Source: Lycium barbarum (taxonomy: Eukaryota; Streptophyta; Magnoliopsida; Solanales; Solanaceae). Taken from it: a stretch of 64,000 nt of DNA. Positions 1 through 11,229 of this stretch are shown here, in pieces. Position 1 is the first letter of the stretch. Each line of letters starts with the position of its first letter. Location: contig NC_083344.1 in NCBI RefSeq assembly GCF_019175385.1, positions 56,916,782 to 56,980,781 of the forward strand. The letters run 5' to 3'. A program made the position numbers and the translations under genes. The notes beneath the pieces are model-generated. The model saw nothing but the letters and a program-made list of their open reading frames with translations. It ran no database searches and was not told where the DNA came from.

Positions 1-687
1 GGAGTTGACCATGCGGATAGATCTGATAGTTTGAGGGCTCGTGACTTCTTAAGTTATAATCCTCTAGAGTTTTTCGGGTCAAAGCCCGAGGATGATCCGC
101 ATGAGTTTATTTGGCAGATGCAGCATACATTGAGGATAATTAGGGTTTCTGAGACTGAGTCTGTTGAGTTGGCTTCGTATCGGTTGCGAGATGTAGCCGT
201 TAATTGGTATGAGTCTTGGGAGTTATCTAGGGGTGAGGGTGCTCATCCAGTGGTATGGGATGAGTTTGTAGAGGCCTTCCTCGGCCACTTCCTGCCACCA
301 CAGATGAGGCGAGCTAGAGTTGATAGATTCTTACCTTTGAGGCAGAGTGGAAGGAGTGTTCAAGAGTACAGTCTTAAGTTTGATTCATTGGCTAGATATG
401 CGCCTACTATTGTAGTTGATATGGCGGATAGAGTGCATCTTTATGTGATGGGACTGGATCGTTACTTTATTTATGGTTGCATGGAAGTGGCTCTTCAGCC
501 AGGTATGGCTATTGCTCGGGTACAGGCATATGCACAGGGGGTAGAGGATCGACATAGAGGAAGTCAGCAAGATAGAGATTGCGACAGAGGCCAGCATAAA
601 AGGGCTAGATCGGCTGTCTATCCTGGTAAGTTTCGAGGCAGGCAGCCTCAGCAGCATATTAGATATTCTTCCCCGCCAGTACAGAGT
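1..687 (+). CDS. gag: Ty3/gypsy gag fragment, interrupted by array LTR1
   Basis: This is the middle of a retrotransposon capsid protein (Gag) that would package element RNA in the cytoplasm. The frame is open from the first base of the window, so the N-terminus lies upstream. Seen in order: a proline-rich start to the capsid region (NPLEFFGSKPEDDPHEF), the conserved VNWYESWELSRG block, FLGHFLPP, and LARYAP. A basic Arg/Lys/Gln-rich tail follows (KRARS). No zinc knuckle is reached. At 688 the frame runs into TGTCACGACCC, the terminus of the family-A LTR, so the last few codons before the stop at 708 are LTR-derived. The expected target duplication would be AGAGT (683-687), but the other flank is lost. 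The rest of the gene may be the plus-strand pol at 36863, which is an inference. Confidence 0.85.
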
Positions 688-1307
688 TGTCACGACCCAA
701 CCCCGTAGGCCGTGACTAGTGCCCGATCTGGGCACTCAAACGCATTCTAGTATATGGCAGAAGCCGACAAGGCTTTATTTCCAATTTAGATAATTGGATG
801 AAAAATTCCGGCAGAGTTTCCTTTGTTTTACGGACTATCCCATATACCCTGCACGCAGAAAATACCAACAAAGGCCACACAGGGCCAACAAAGCAACATT
901 TAAATATATGCGGACCGGCCGCCGCGGCGAATGGGATCGCCCAAACACAACATAAGCACGCATCTGTACAGAAAGACCCCAACCCACAACCATGTCCACA
1001 GACCTCTAAACAGACTGACAGAATCATAGTACGGGACAGGGCCCCGCCGTACCCATGAACGAGAATATACATATACAGTGATGGCAGACTGTACCAAAAG
1101 ATGGGCTCTGAAGAAAAGAGCGCTCCAAAATAGCAGAATAAGATCCTAAGCGGGCGGATCTGCAAACCTGTCGTCGGTACCTGTGCGGCATGAAAACGCA
1201 GCCCCCGAAGAAAGGGGGTCAGTACGAAATATGTACTGAATATGTAAAGCCTGAATTACAGAAACAAACTCATAACTAGTACAGAACGTGCAGAAAGTAA
1301 ACAGAAA
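688..1307 (-). repeat. LTR1 of the family-A array (truncated, empty C site)
   Basis: This is the terminal part of the 3.1-kb family-A LTR on the minus strand. It is nearly identical to 10657-11229 and 30452-31024. It starts with TGTCACGACCC and breaks at 1307-1310, where LTR sequence joins RNase H. At 1256-1261 the sequence reads GAATTACAGAAAC without interruption. This is the empty target site of the family-C solo LTR that fills the same position in LTR2 and LTR3. About 2.5 kb of this LTR, on the polypurine-tract side, is missing here. Confidence 0.88.
1031..1238 (-). promoter_or_regulatory. LTR stem-loop block (SL1-SL3), LTR1 copy
   Basis: In minus-strand sense, SL1 is CAGTAC with GTACTG (1220-1238) and SL2 is CCCCC with GGGGG (1202-1218). 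SL3 has the loop GCCCTGT closed by CGGG/CCCG (around 1031-1048). The block recurs at the same spacing in every sufficiently complete LTR of the window. A role as structured leader RNA is inferred. Confidence 0.6.
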
Positions 1308-2722
1308 TAACTGGAGACTCTTATGATCTGTATAGATATCCACATGAACGCCATATAAATAATGCCTCCATATCTTCAGGGCATGAATCACCGTTGCAAG
1401 CTCCAGATCGTGAGTAGGATAATTCTTTTCATGCTTTTTGAGCTGTCGGGAGGCATACGATATAACTCGGTCGTGCTGCATCAATACACAGCCTAACCCC
1501 ACACCAAAAGCATCATAATAAATAACATACCCGTCTGGTCCCTCGGGAAGAGTCAGAACTGGAGCTGTAGTCAGCTTCTCTTTCAGCAACTCGAAGTTTC
1601 GTTCACAAGCATCAGTCCACTGGAACTTGGCTCCCTTCTGAATTAGCCTTGTCAAAGGCGCTGAAATCGAAGCAAACTTTTCCACAAATCTTCTGTAATA
1701 GCCTGCTAACCCCAGAAAACTACGTACCTCTGTGGGCGTCGTGGGTCTGGGCCAATTCTTCACGGCCTCAATCTTCTGTGTATCCACCCGGACACCATCA
1801 GCTGCAAGAATGCCACTGAAGCCAGCCAGAATTCACATTTAGAAACTTTTGCATATAATTTCTGATGCCGAAGTACCCCTAAGACCGCTCTCAGATGATC
1901 TACGTGCTCTGCCTCGGACCGAGAATAAACCAGAATATCATCGATAAATACAATTACGAACATATCCAAGAACGACCTGAATACCCGATTCATTAGATCC
2001 ATGAATACCGCAGGAGCATTAGTTAACCCAAACGACATAACTCTGAATTCATAATGCCCATATCTGGTCCGGAATGCTGTCTTAGGAATATCAGCCTCTC
2101 GTACCCGTACCTGATGATAGCCAGACCGAAGATCTATCTTCGAAAAATATTTGGCGCCCTGCAACTGATCAAACAAATCGTCAATTCTGGGGAGGGGGTA
2201 TTTATTCTTTATGGTTACCTTATTCAGCTGCCGATAATCAATACACATACGCAGCGACCCGTCTTTCTTACGCACAAATAATACCGGGGCTCCCCAAGGC
2301 GAAGTACTGGGCCTGATGAAGCCTTTTTCTAACAGATCCTTCAACTGCTCTTTCAGTTCTTTCAATTCTGCCGGTGTCATTCTGTACGGGGGAATAGATA
2401 TCGGCTGAGTATCTGGAAGCAAATCAATAGTAAAATCTATCTCCCGCTCTTGAGGAAGGCCTGGAAGCTCATCTGGGAATACATCTGGAAATTCATTAAC
2501 CACGGGAACTGACTGAAGAGTCGGCGTTTCTGCTGTCAAGTCTTGTACCCGAACCAGATGATAAATATAACCTTTTCTGATCATTTTCTTCGCCTTAAGG
2601 TATGAAATAAACTTACCTTTCGGCGATGCAGTATTACCTGCCTATTCTATAACTGGCTCCCCAGGAAACTGGAAACGAACTACCTTATTTTGGCAGTCAA
2701 CATTAGCATAACAAGAGGCTAG
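1308..2722 (-). pseudogene. pol: Body 1 pol, first half: end of protease, RT and 5' half of RNase H
   Basis: This is the reverse transcriptase region of the array's first body. It reads from 2722 down through the protease tail and RT. RT motifs seen are [25 protein letters not shown] and the polymerase box FIDDILVYS. RNase H follows as far as TDHKSLQ. A deletion of about 13 bp relative to body 2, near 1805, shifts the frame between the RT end and the connection domain. An in-frame stop replaces a Trp codon in the protease tail near 2646. RNase H stops abruptly at 1310, where LTR1 begins. The missing 3' half of RNase H plus integrase lies in opposite orientation at 3817-5567, with a 15-bp overlap. 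At amino-acid level it looks about 95% identical to body 2. Confidence 0.9.
2718..2722. repeat. Target-site duplication GCTAG, left copy
   Basis: GCTAG here and at 8756-8760 flank the plus-strand family-A block. Body 2 has the uninterrupted site GGCTAGCC at the matching protease position near 19852. Confidence 0.85.
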
Positions 2723-3816
<1,094 letters not shown>

Positions 3817-3818
<2 letters not shown>

Positions 3819-5567
3819 AAGAGTCTCCAGTATATTTTTAAGCAGAAAGAGCTTAATTTTCAGTAGCGGCGGTGGCTGGAGCAACTGAAAGACTATGATG
3901 TGGATATTCTGTATCATCCGGGCAAAGCTAATGTTGTTGCGGATGCACTCAGCCGCAAGTCTATGGGCAGCTTGGCAGACCTACAGCCAGACAGGAAAGA
4001 GATAGTATGTGATATTCATCAGTTGGCTAATCTTGGGGTTCGTCTGGCCGATTCTGGAGGTACGCAGATTTCTGTCCGAGGGGTTTCTGAATCATCTATT
4101 AAGGAAGATATTAAGTGGCACCAATATGATGATCCAGTTTTAGCTCGGTACAGAGACACAGCACCTGAAAAGGAGAAGACTCCGTTCGAGTTTACATCGG
4201 ACGGGACATTATTGTACAGAGGCAGGTTGTGTGTGCCTGATATTGCAGGGCTACGACAGCAGGTTATGAGCGAGGCACACTATGCTCGCTATTCTGTTCA
4301 TCCTGGTTCTACGAAGATGTACCACGATCTCAGATGCCTATACTGGTGGGATGGCATGAAACGGGATATTGCAGAATTCGTCGCCCAGTGCCCAAACTGT
4401 CAGCAGGTCAAAATTGAGCATCAGAAGCCGGGTGGACTGTTGCAAGAAATGGAAATTCCGACATGGAAATGGGAGATAATTAATATGGACTTCATTACAG
4501 GTTTGCCTCGCACTCCACGGAAGTACGATTCCATCTGGGTTATTGTCGATAGGCTGACAAAATCAGCCCATTTTCTCCTCGTCAGAACTACTTATTCCGC
4601 TGAGGATTATGCCAGGCTTTATATTAGAGAAATCATGCGACTTCACGGAGTTCCTATATCTATTATCACTGACAGAGGTGCCCAGTTTACGGCAAACTTC
4701 TGGAGATCTTTTCAGGAGGGATTAGGGACTCAGGTGAGTCTGAGCACGGCTTTCCATCCTCAGAGCGACGGGCAGGCCGAGCGCACTATACAGATGCTTG
4801 AAGATATGTTGCGGGCCTGTGTTATTGATTTCAGAGGTAGCTGGGATGATCATCTGCCGTTGATAGAGTTTGCTTATAATAACAGCTACCATTCCAGCAT
4901 CCAGATGGCTCCGTACGAGGCTTTGTATGGCAGAAAATGTAGGTCACCGATCGGCTGGTTTGATATTGGCGAGACAGAATTAATTGGCCCAGATATGATC
5001 CAGCAGGCCGTTGATAAGGTGAAACTTATCCGAGAGCGACTATTAGCAGCCCAGAGTCGACAGAAGTCATACGCTGATAAACGGCGTCGACCTTTGGAAT
5101 TCCAGGTTGGTGATTGGGTATTTCTGAAGGTATCGCCTATGAAAGGCGTAATGCGATTCGGCAGAAAGGGTAAGCTCAGTCCGCGTTACATTGGACCTTA
5201 TCAGATTATTCGGAAAATTGGGAGTGTCGCCTATGAACTAGACCTGCCATCTGATTTGGAAGCGGTACATCCGGTATTTCATGTATCCATGCTCCGCAAA
5301 TGTGTTGGCGATCCTTCCAGAATATTTCCAGTGAATGATATTCAGGTGACAGAAGAGTTATCTTACGAGGAGCAGCCTGTAGCCGTTCTGGATCGCCAGG
5401 TGAGGAGATTGCGCAATAAGGATGTGGCCTCGGTTAAAATAATGTGGCGAAATAAGAACAGGGAGGAGATGACTTGGGAGGCTGAAGAAGAAATGAAGAA
5501 GAAGTACCCTCACCTGTTTCCTCCATCTACAGGTAATTTAAATTCTGTAACGGATTATGTTGATTGA
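3817..5567 (+). CDS. pol: 3' half of RNase H, integrase and chromodomain-like tail
   Basis: This is the second half of a chromovirus polyprotein. RNase H resumes at KSLQYIF (3819), meets one stop (TAG near 3870), then is open from 3900 for 555 residues. Residues 1-20 are the RNase H end ([15 protein letters not shown]). The zinc-binding HHCC is H134, H142, C164, C167. The catalytic triad is D197 (NMDFITG), D258 (ITDRGAQF) and E294 (GQAERTIQ), exactly DD35E. The GPY/F module is near 422-441 and a chromodomain-like tail is at about 494-540 ([20 protein letters not shown]). It would insert element cDNA into chromatin. It is the most intact integrase in the window. It may be the missing half of body 1, flipped, rather than an independent insertion. 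Confidence 0.92.
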
Positions 5568-5640
5568 TAAATAAGTTATGTATGCTGCCCATATAAGGAA
5601 CCTTCCCCAAAATGCTTACAAGACCTTATAAGATTAATCT

Positions 5641-5676
5641 AACATTCGAGGACGAATGTTCTAAAGGGGGGGAGGA
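5641..5676 (+). promoter_or_regulatory. 20-bp palindrome plus polypurine tract
   Basis: AACATTCGAGGACGAATGTT (5641-5660) has perfect 8-bp arms around AGGA. It is followed by AAAGGGGGGGAGGA (5663-5676), the polypurine tract that primes plus-strand DNA, directly before the LTR TG. The tract role is established for the family; the role of the palindrome is unknown. Confidence 0.85.
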
Positions 5677-6529
5677 TGTTATATCCCGTATTTTTGAACC
5701 TCGGAGTATCTGCTGGGGTGGGGCCCACACACCGAGATTTTTTTTTGGAACATCTGAAAAGTCATATGAATCACATATGTAAAGTTAAACACAATTCATG
5801 AAGTACCCTTGGGCCAAATCAAAGTGGAAGCCCTCCAAACGAATATTTTTAAGAAAGCGTTTTCGGGTGACCTGACTTTCACGGGCAAAAACGGTATTAT
5901 AGGTTTGGAATTTGGAAACATACCAAGAAATAGAAGTTGTAGATAATTGAATTAGCTTTCCATCCATAGGTCGTGGGTTCCCAGGTGACGTCGGTACAAG
6001 GAGATATGAACGTTTTAAGGTCGAACGATCGGTGGGCTAGGCCCAACTCGGGACCAACCGAGTTGGCCCAAAAAAATGAAAAGAAAAAAAAATTGGCCCA
6101 ACTTGGAAAGGGGTGGCCGGCCATGCCATGGCCCAAGCCCATGATTTTAATTAATTTCCATGTGCTAAAGGATAAAAGGGGCAATTATTCATTAAATCCC
6201 CTAGAACTTTCAAGAGAAAGAAAAGAAGAAAAACAAGAGCAACAACATAAGAGCCATTTCGGGTTTGGCCATAGAAAAATCATCCCTCAAAATCTTGCCT
6301 CTGAAATTATTTTCTTGTTGAATTCCTACTAATTCCAGGTCCCTCTACAACTTGGTGTAGTTGTTTTGGAAGATTGAGCATTAGTTTCATCAATCTCACA
6401 CTTTGGACAAGTGAAGAAGATTGGAGAAAAAGGTAAGAATTCATACCTTTTTATTATGTTATGAAGGTTTGTTTGTGTTGTAGTATATGGAAATGAGTAG
6501 AAACTATGGAAATATGGAAGTTTACAAAG

Positions 6530-6531
<2 letters not shown>

Positions 6532-6594
<63 letters not shown>
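6532..6594. repeat. (AT)n microsatellite, about 63 bp
   Basis: AT run in the full LTR; it corresponds to the longer run at 3579-3692. Confidence 0.95.
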
Positions 6595-6597
<3 letters not shown>

Positions 6598-8296
6598 GCC
6601 GTGAGTGTATATATGTTGTATACATATGGTGAGTTGTATTCTAGTTGTGGTTAGGGTCAAAATTATATTGGGAATGAAAGTTGAATGAATTTTGGTTGAA
6701 GTTGGAATGTAGAAGATTATGTCACCTTAGAATGATTTTGTGATATTATGGAAATGAAGTTGTTAAGATGTGAATTATGATTATGGTTGATGAAATTGGA
6801 AGATGGAAATATGTTATAGATATGTAGGTTGAATATTAGAAGTTTTGGATGAATTATGACTTTGGTGGAGAGTTTGTATATTTTGTATATCTTGTGAATA
6901 TTTTGTGGAAATGATATGAAATGCTTCCGAATTGTGTTGTAATGATCTTGATTAGTAATGAATATGAAAATATCGATATTGATTTGAAAATACGAAGTTG
7001 GAATGAAGGTTACGACATGATGTTAGAAAGATGAATAATTATGTTAAATTGTGTTTTGTAGTGATTATTGTTGTTGTTGGTGTTGTTGTTGGGTCGTTGT
7101 TGATTGTTTTGGCCGAGTTTAATTCTCGGGGCGCTATATGTATAGGGGAGATGCTGCCCAAATTTTTGTAGAAAATGTTGACTTAAGATTTAGGTCTTAA
7201 GTCTTATGGCTAACAATTGGTAAACGTGACCATTTGTAGATTTCGGGCAAAACGGGAATTGAATTTGGAAAGGCGTAAAGACCATATAAGGTATGTAAAG
7301 CTATCCCGATTCTTCTTTTGGCATGTCCTAGGTGTACCAGGATCGGATTTGCGTCTCGGAATATATTCTGTCCATCGGAATCCGCGTTTGAAATTGTCAC
7401 TTTTTCATTCAATAGAATTGAACCCTTTAGGAATGCTTTGTTGGAAGAATTAGGCAAACTTTCACAAATTGTTTAGAATGTTATGAAATGTCCCTAGTAC
7501 CTCTATAGGTGACCCCATAAGCTTAAAATATGTAATTTGAGCCCACCGCTTCGGTTGTCCCGAGCTGGGCCCACTATTTCCGATTTTACCCTTTTGTGTT
7601 TATGACTTGTCTTTGAGCGGCTTTAAAGGAAAGGTTTTAACTTCTAAATAAAAGTCATTTTTTAATACTCCATTACGTCTTATAAATCGTTTTGGATCTT
7701 GGAAACGATCTCGGAAAGATTATGCCTCTGTAACCCATTATGACATCCGAAATTCACTTACTATGATTCCGTCCGATTTCATTGCTTTGATTTGTCATTC
7801 GGTATGCCTCATTGAGTCTCTGGAAATATATATGGTATTTTATTGCATTTAGTCTCTCACTACTCCATTCGTGGATGCCTCAATGTTTCCCCACTGAGCC
7901 CGGGCCAGGATATGTTCTCAAGCGATTTCCACTGCATTGTTCGCTGTGCCTCGATGTGAGGGGGCAGGTATACATGTACATGGGTTGTGGAGTATGTTGT
8001 GCCATGTACACTATTTTGATATGATATGATCTGATATGGTCATCGGATATGTTATGCTATGTTATGGGGTTATCCCCTATTCTGATTCTTATGTGTTGTG
8101 GCACCAGCGTCGGGGGGGTGACCACGTTCTGTCTACCGAGTCCCTTGGCGGGGGCCGGATATGATATGGCATATGTCTCTGTACACACTTCATATGTTTT
8201 AAAAATATGCATTTGATATTCTGGATTTTGCATTCTTTTTCTGTTCATTCTGTTTCCGGGTATGATCTTGTTTCTGTACCTCAGGCTTTACATATT

Positions 8297-8504
8297 CAGT
8301 ACATATTCCGTACTGACCCCCTTTCTTCGGGGGCTGCATTTTCATGCCACGCAGGTACAGACGACAGGTTTGCTGATCCGCCCGCATAGGACTTTATTCT
8401 GCTATTTTGAGGCGCTCTTTTGTCCGGAGCCTATCTTTGGGTATAGTCTTCTGCCATTGTATATATGTATGCCATTCAGGGGTACGACGGGGCCCTGTCC
8501 CGTC
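8297..8504 (+). promoter_or_regulatory. LTR stem-loop block (SL1-SL3), family-A reference
   Basis: SL1: CAGTAC (8297-8302) with GTACTG (8310-8315). SL2: CCCCC (8317-8321) with GGGGG (8329-8333) around TTTCTTC. SL3: GACGGG (8486-8491), loop GCCCTGT, CCCGTC (8499-8504). An acceptor-like GCAG ends at 8354. All stems are perfect in this copy. Function is inferred from conservation across families. Confidence 0.65.
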
Positions 8505-8755
8505 TTATGATTCTGTTTTGTTCTGTAGAGGTCTGTAGACATGCATGTGGGTTCTGTATGTGTTTCTGGGATTGTTATGATCTGTGATGGCCTTATCGGC
8601 TTCCACGTGCTATATCTGTGCATATGCGATATCTAGTAACGCCAAATTGACTCTTATATTGATATATTCTGCTAATATGCTAGTTTGGGGTTATTGGGTA
8701 CGTATAGGTGTCCAGCACGGACACTAGTCACGGCCTACGGGGTTGGGTCGTGACA

Positions 8756-9306
8756 GCTAGCCAGTCCATTCCCATAATAACATCAAATTCAATCATATCT
8801 AATTCCACCAGATCTGCCTTAGTGTCTCGGCCGCATATAATTACAGAACAGTTTTTATATACCTGTTTCGCTACAATAAAGTCCCCGATCGGTGTAGCTA
8901 CATCAAATGGCTCTATAGGCTCGGACGTTATACCAATTTTACTAGCAACAAGAGGCTAAATATACAACAAAGTCGAACCTGGATCAATCAATGCATACAC
9001 AGACCGAGAGAAGACCAATAATGTACCTGTAACAACATTAGGCGATGCCTCCTGGTCCTGGCGGCTGGACAAAGAATAAATGCGGTTCGAAGGACCGCTA
9101 GTACCCGAAGCTCCACCACGACCTCTGCCGCGACCCGCCGGTGCTGATGTACCCGGCCCTGTAGGGCGCATAGCCACTGACAAAGATGATGACTCGGCAG
9201 CTGACCCAGTAGGCTGCGCTGCACCACCCGAACTACCCTTATACGGGCAATCTCTCACAGCATGCACCGGTGGCTCTGTAGCACTCTCCCGGATGATATC
9301 TGCCAC
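8756..9306 (-). pseudogene. pol: Body 1 protease and Gag C-terminus, interrupted
   Basis: This is the N-terminal part of the retropepsin-like protease that cuts the polyprotein, plus the Gag end. Seen are an Arg/Gly-rich linker (GRGRGRGG), ALSSRQDQEASP, and the active-site strand LIDPGSTLLYI. That motif is an unusual DPGST in place of the common DSGA/DTGA. A stop follows LYI at about 8956, where body 2 continues with Ser. Seven of the eight zinc-knuckle residues before RDCP are disrupted by a deletion of about 32 bp near 9261. The frame enters the GCTAG duplication at 8756, where the plus-strand family-A block interrupts the gene. Confidence 0.85.
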
Positions 9307-10456
9307 AATAAGAACACTGAGGACTAGGTGGCCTCATCTGACCAGAACCCCTATCTGTCCGCGAACCTGAAGCCCTGGAGCTCTGGCCTGCTCCTGAATA
9401 ACCTGGGCCATCAAATCTGCGACCTGTAGGCTGTGGAGGTGCGCTCTGTGCCAGCTGGGACAGATGTCTGCTAGGCTGCTGCGGCTGCTGAGGCTGTCTG
9501 CCACGAAAATCTCCAGAATACCCAGATGATCTGGCCCTCTTGGGCTGTCTCCGATCCTGACTCCTATCAGGCTGACGCTCCCTATGCCGGTGCTCCATGC
9601 CCTGGGCGTGCGCCTGAATCCGGGCAATATCCATGCCGGGCTGAGCAGCCAATACCAAACAGCTGTCGACAAAATACCGGTCCAACCCCATAATATACCT
9701 GTGCATCCTGTTAGCCATAGTAGCTACCACAGCAGGTGCATATCGGGCCAATGAGTCGAACTCCATATTGTACTCTCGAACACTGCGGCCCCTCTGTCTC
9801 AGCAATAAGAATCTGTCAGCCTTGGCCCGCTGTAACTCCGGAGGCAGAAAATGGCTAAGAAAACCCTGAGAAAAATCATCCCAAACTGCTGGAGGAGCGC
9901 CGTCGCCTCTGGATAACTCCCATGACTCGTACCAATTTGCCGCTACATCATACAACCGGTGCGAAGCCAATGTGACTGACTCTGTCGCGGAAGCATTAAT
10001 CAAATGTAAGGTGCGCCGCATCTTCCTGATAAACTCCTCAGGATCCTCCTCGGGCTTTGTCCCGAAGAACTCTGGAGGGCCACAAGTCAAGAACTCACGA
10101 GCTCTCGAACTGTCACGCCTATATGCTCGGTCACCTCCCAATCCGTGCCCCTGAACCTGTCCCGCCACAAGTCTGGTCAATAGCTGGACTGCCTCTCTCA
10201 TAGTCTGATCCTTAGTCCCTGGCCGTGAAGCTGGAGGCTCAGGTACTGGAATCTCGGGAGCTGGCGGTGGAGCCGCCCCTCGACCTGCAGCCGCTGCTGC
10301 TCCAATCTCCTCTACGTGTGGCGGTGTGGAAGAGCCCTCTGTCGGGGGCAAAATATCAGGAGCAATATGGGCATGGGCCCTGGTAACCCTCTGGGCCCGA
10401 CTAGTCTCTCCCACAGCTGCTGCCTTGGCCTTTTGGGCCGCTGTCGCCTTTTGGGC
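9239..10456 (-). pseudogene. gag: Body 1 gag
   Basis: This is the capsid protein gene of array body 1, open for about 390 codons. Seen are an Ala/Pro-rich N-terminus, FFGTKPEEDPEEFIRKMRRT, AANWYESWELSRGDGAPPAVWDDF, LARYAPAVVATM, a basic KRARS region, and the first knuckle CSYCGRYHPGEC. Two lesions break it. A deletion of about 14 bp near 10457 removes the start codon and first residues that body 2 keeps. The deletion near 9261 removes the main CCHC knuckle and shifts frame. Body 2 gag has different lesions, so the two copies decayed separately after duplication. Confidence 0.9.
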
Positions 10457-10640
10457 TGCAAATGTAACAATTCGTTAGGGAGGAGTCATCCTGATAACAC
10501 AGCTCTATCGCACGATCTAAGACAGAAAGAAGGGTAGTATCCTAAATGCCCTGTAGCCTCCTGTTTATAGGTGTAGTGCACAACACACCGATAAACAAGA
10601 CTCTACTAGACACGGTCTGTAGACATTCCGAGGACGAACC

Positions 10641-10652
10641 GCTCTGATACCA
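10641..10652 (-). promoter_or_regulatory. Primer binding site, tRNA-iMet type (body 1)
   Basis: In minus-strand sense it reads TGGTATCAGAGC, four bases inside the LTR terminus at 10657. It matches the initiator tRNA-Met 3' end used by most plant LTR elements. It shows that LTR2 serves as the 5' LTR of body 1. Confidence 0.9.
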
Positions 10653-10656
10653 CTTT

Positions 10657-11229
10657 TGTCACGACCCAACCCCGTAGGCCGTGACTAGTGCCCGATCTGG
10701 GCACTCAAACGCATTCTAGTATATGGCAGAAGCCGACAAGGCTTTATTTCCAATTTAGATAATTGGAAGAAAAATTCCGGCAGAGTTTCCTTTGTTTTAC
10801 GGACTATCCCATATACCCTGCACGCAGAAAATACCAACAAAGGCCACACAGGGCCAACAAAGCAACATTTAAGTATATGCGGACCGGCCGCGGCGGCGAA
10901 TGGGATCGCCCAAACACAACATAAGCACACATCTGTACAGAAATACCCCAACCCATAACCATGTCCACAGACCTCTAAACAGACCGACAGAATCATATGA
11001 CGGGACAGGGCCCCGCCGTACCCATGAACGAGAATATACATATACAGTGATGACAGACTGTACCAAAAGATGGGCTCTGAAGAAAAGAGCGCTCCAAAAT
11101 TGCAGAATAAGATCCTAAGCGGGCGGATCTGCAAACCTGTCGTCGGTACCTGCGCGGCATGAAAACGCAGCCCCCGAAGAAAGGGGGTCAGTACGAAATA
11201 TGTACTGAATATGTAAAGCCTGAATTACA
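10657..11229 (-). repeat. LTR2 of the array, outer segment
   Basis: Family-A LTR from TGTCACGACCC to the TTACA site (11225-11229), where the family-C solo LTR is inserted. It continues at 14049. It is at once the 5' LTR of body 1 and the 3' LTR of body 2. Confidence 0.92.
10999..11207 (-). promoter_or_regulatory. LTR stem-loop block, LTR2 copy
   Basis: SL3 is at 10999-11017 (loop GCCCTGT in minus sense). SL2 and SL1 are at 11171-11207, with the same pairing as the reference copy. Confidence 0.6.

Larger units (their letters stand above)
5677..8755 (+). repeat. Full-length family-A LTR (3.08 kb), plus strand
   Basis: It starts TGTTATATCCCG and ends GGGTCGTGACA, with target duplication GCTAG after it. 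It is the reference copy for family A in the sense direction. Inside are an AT repeat (6532-6594), a putative splice donor (AAGGTAAG near 6431), a short exon-like segment bounded by TTTGTAG (7239) and AAGGTATGT (7291), and the stem-loop block at 8297-8504. An acceptor-like CACGCAG ends at 8354. The antisense reading frames across it are not genes. Confidence 0.93.

Noticed and set aside
716..1165. 149-residue minus-strand frame (also at 10685 and 30480)
   Set aside because: It lies wholly within the family-A LTR. It recurs only because the LTR is repeated, and has no recognisable domain.
10641..10652. tRNA gene remnant
   Set aside because: The 12-bp match to the initiator tRNA-Met 3' end is explained by the primer binding site next to the LTR; no cloverleaf surrounds it.
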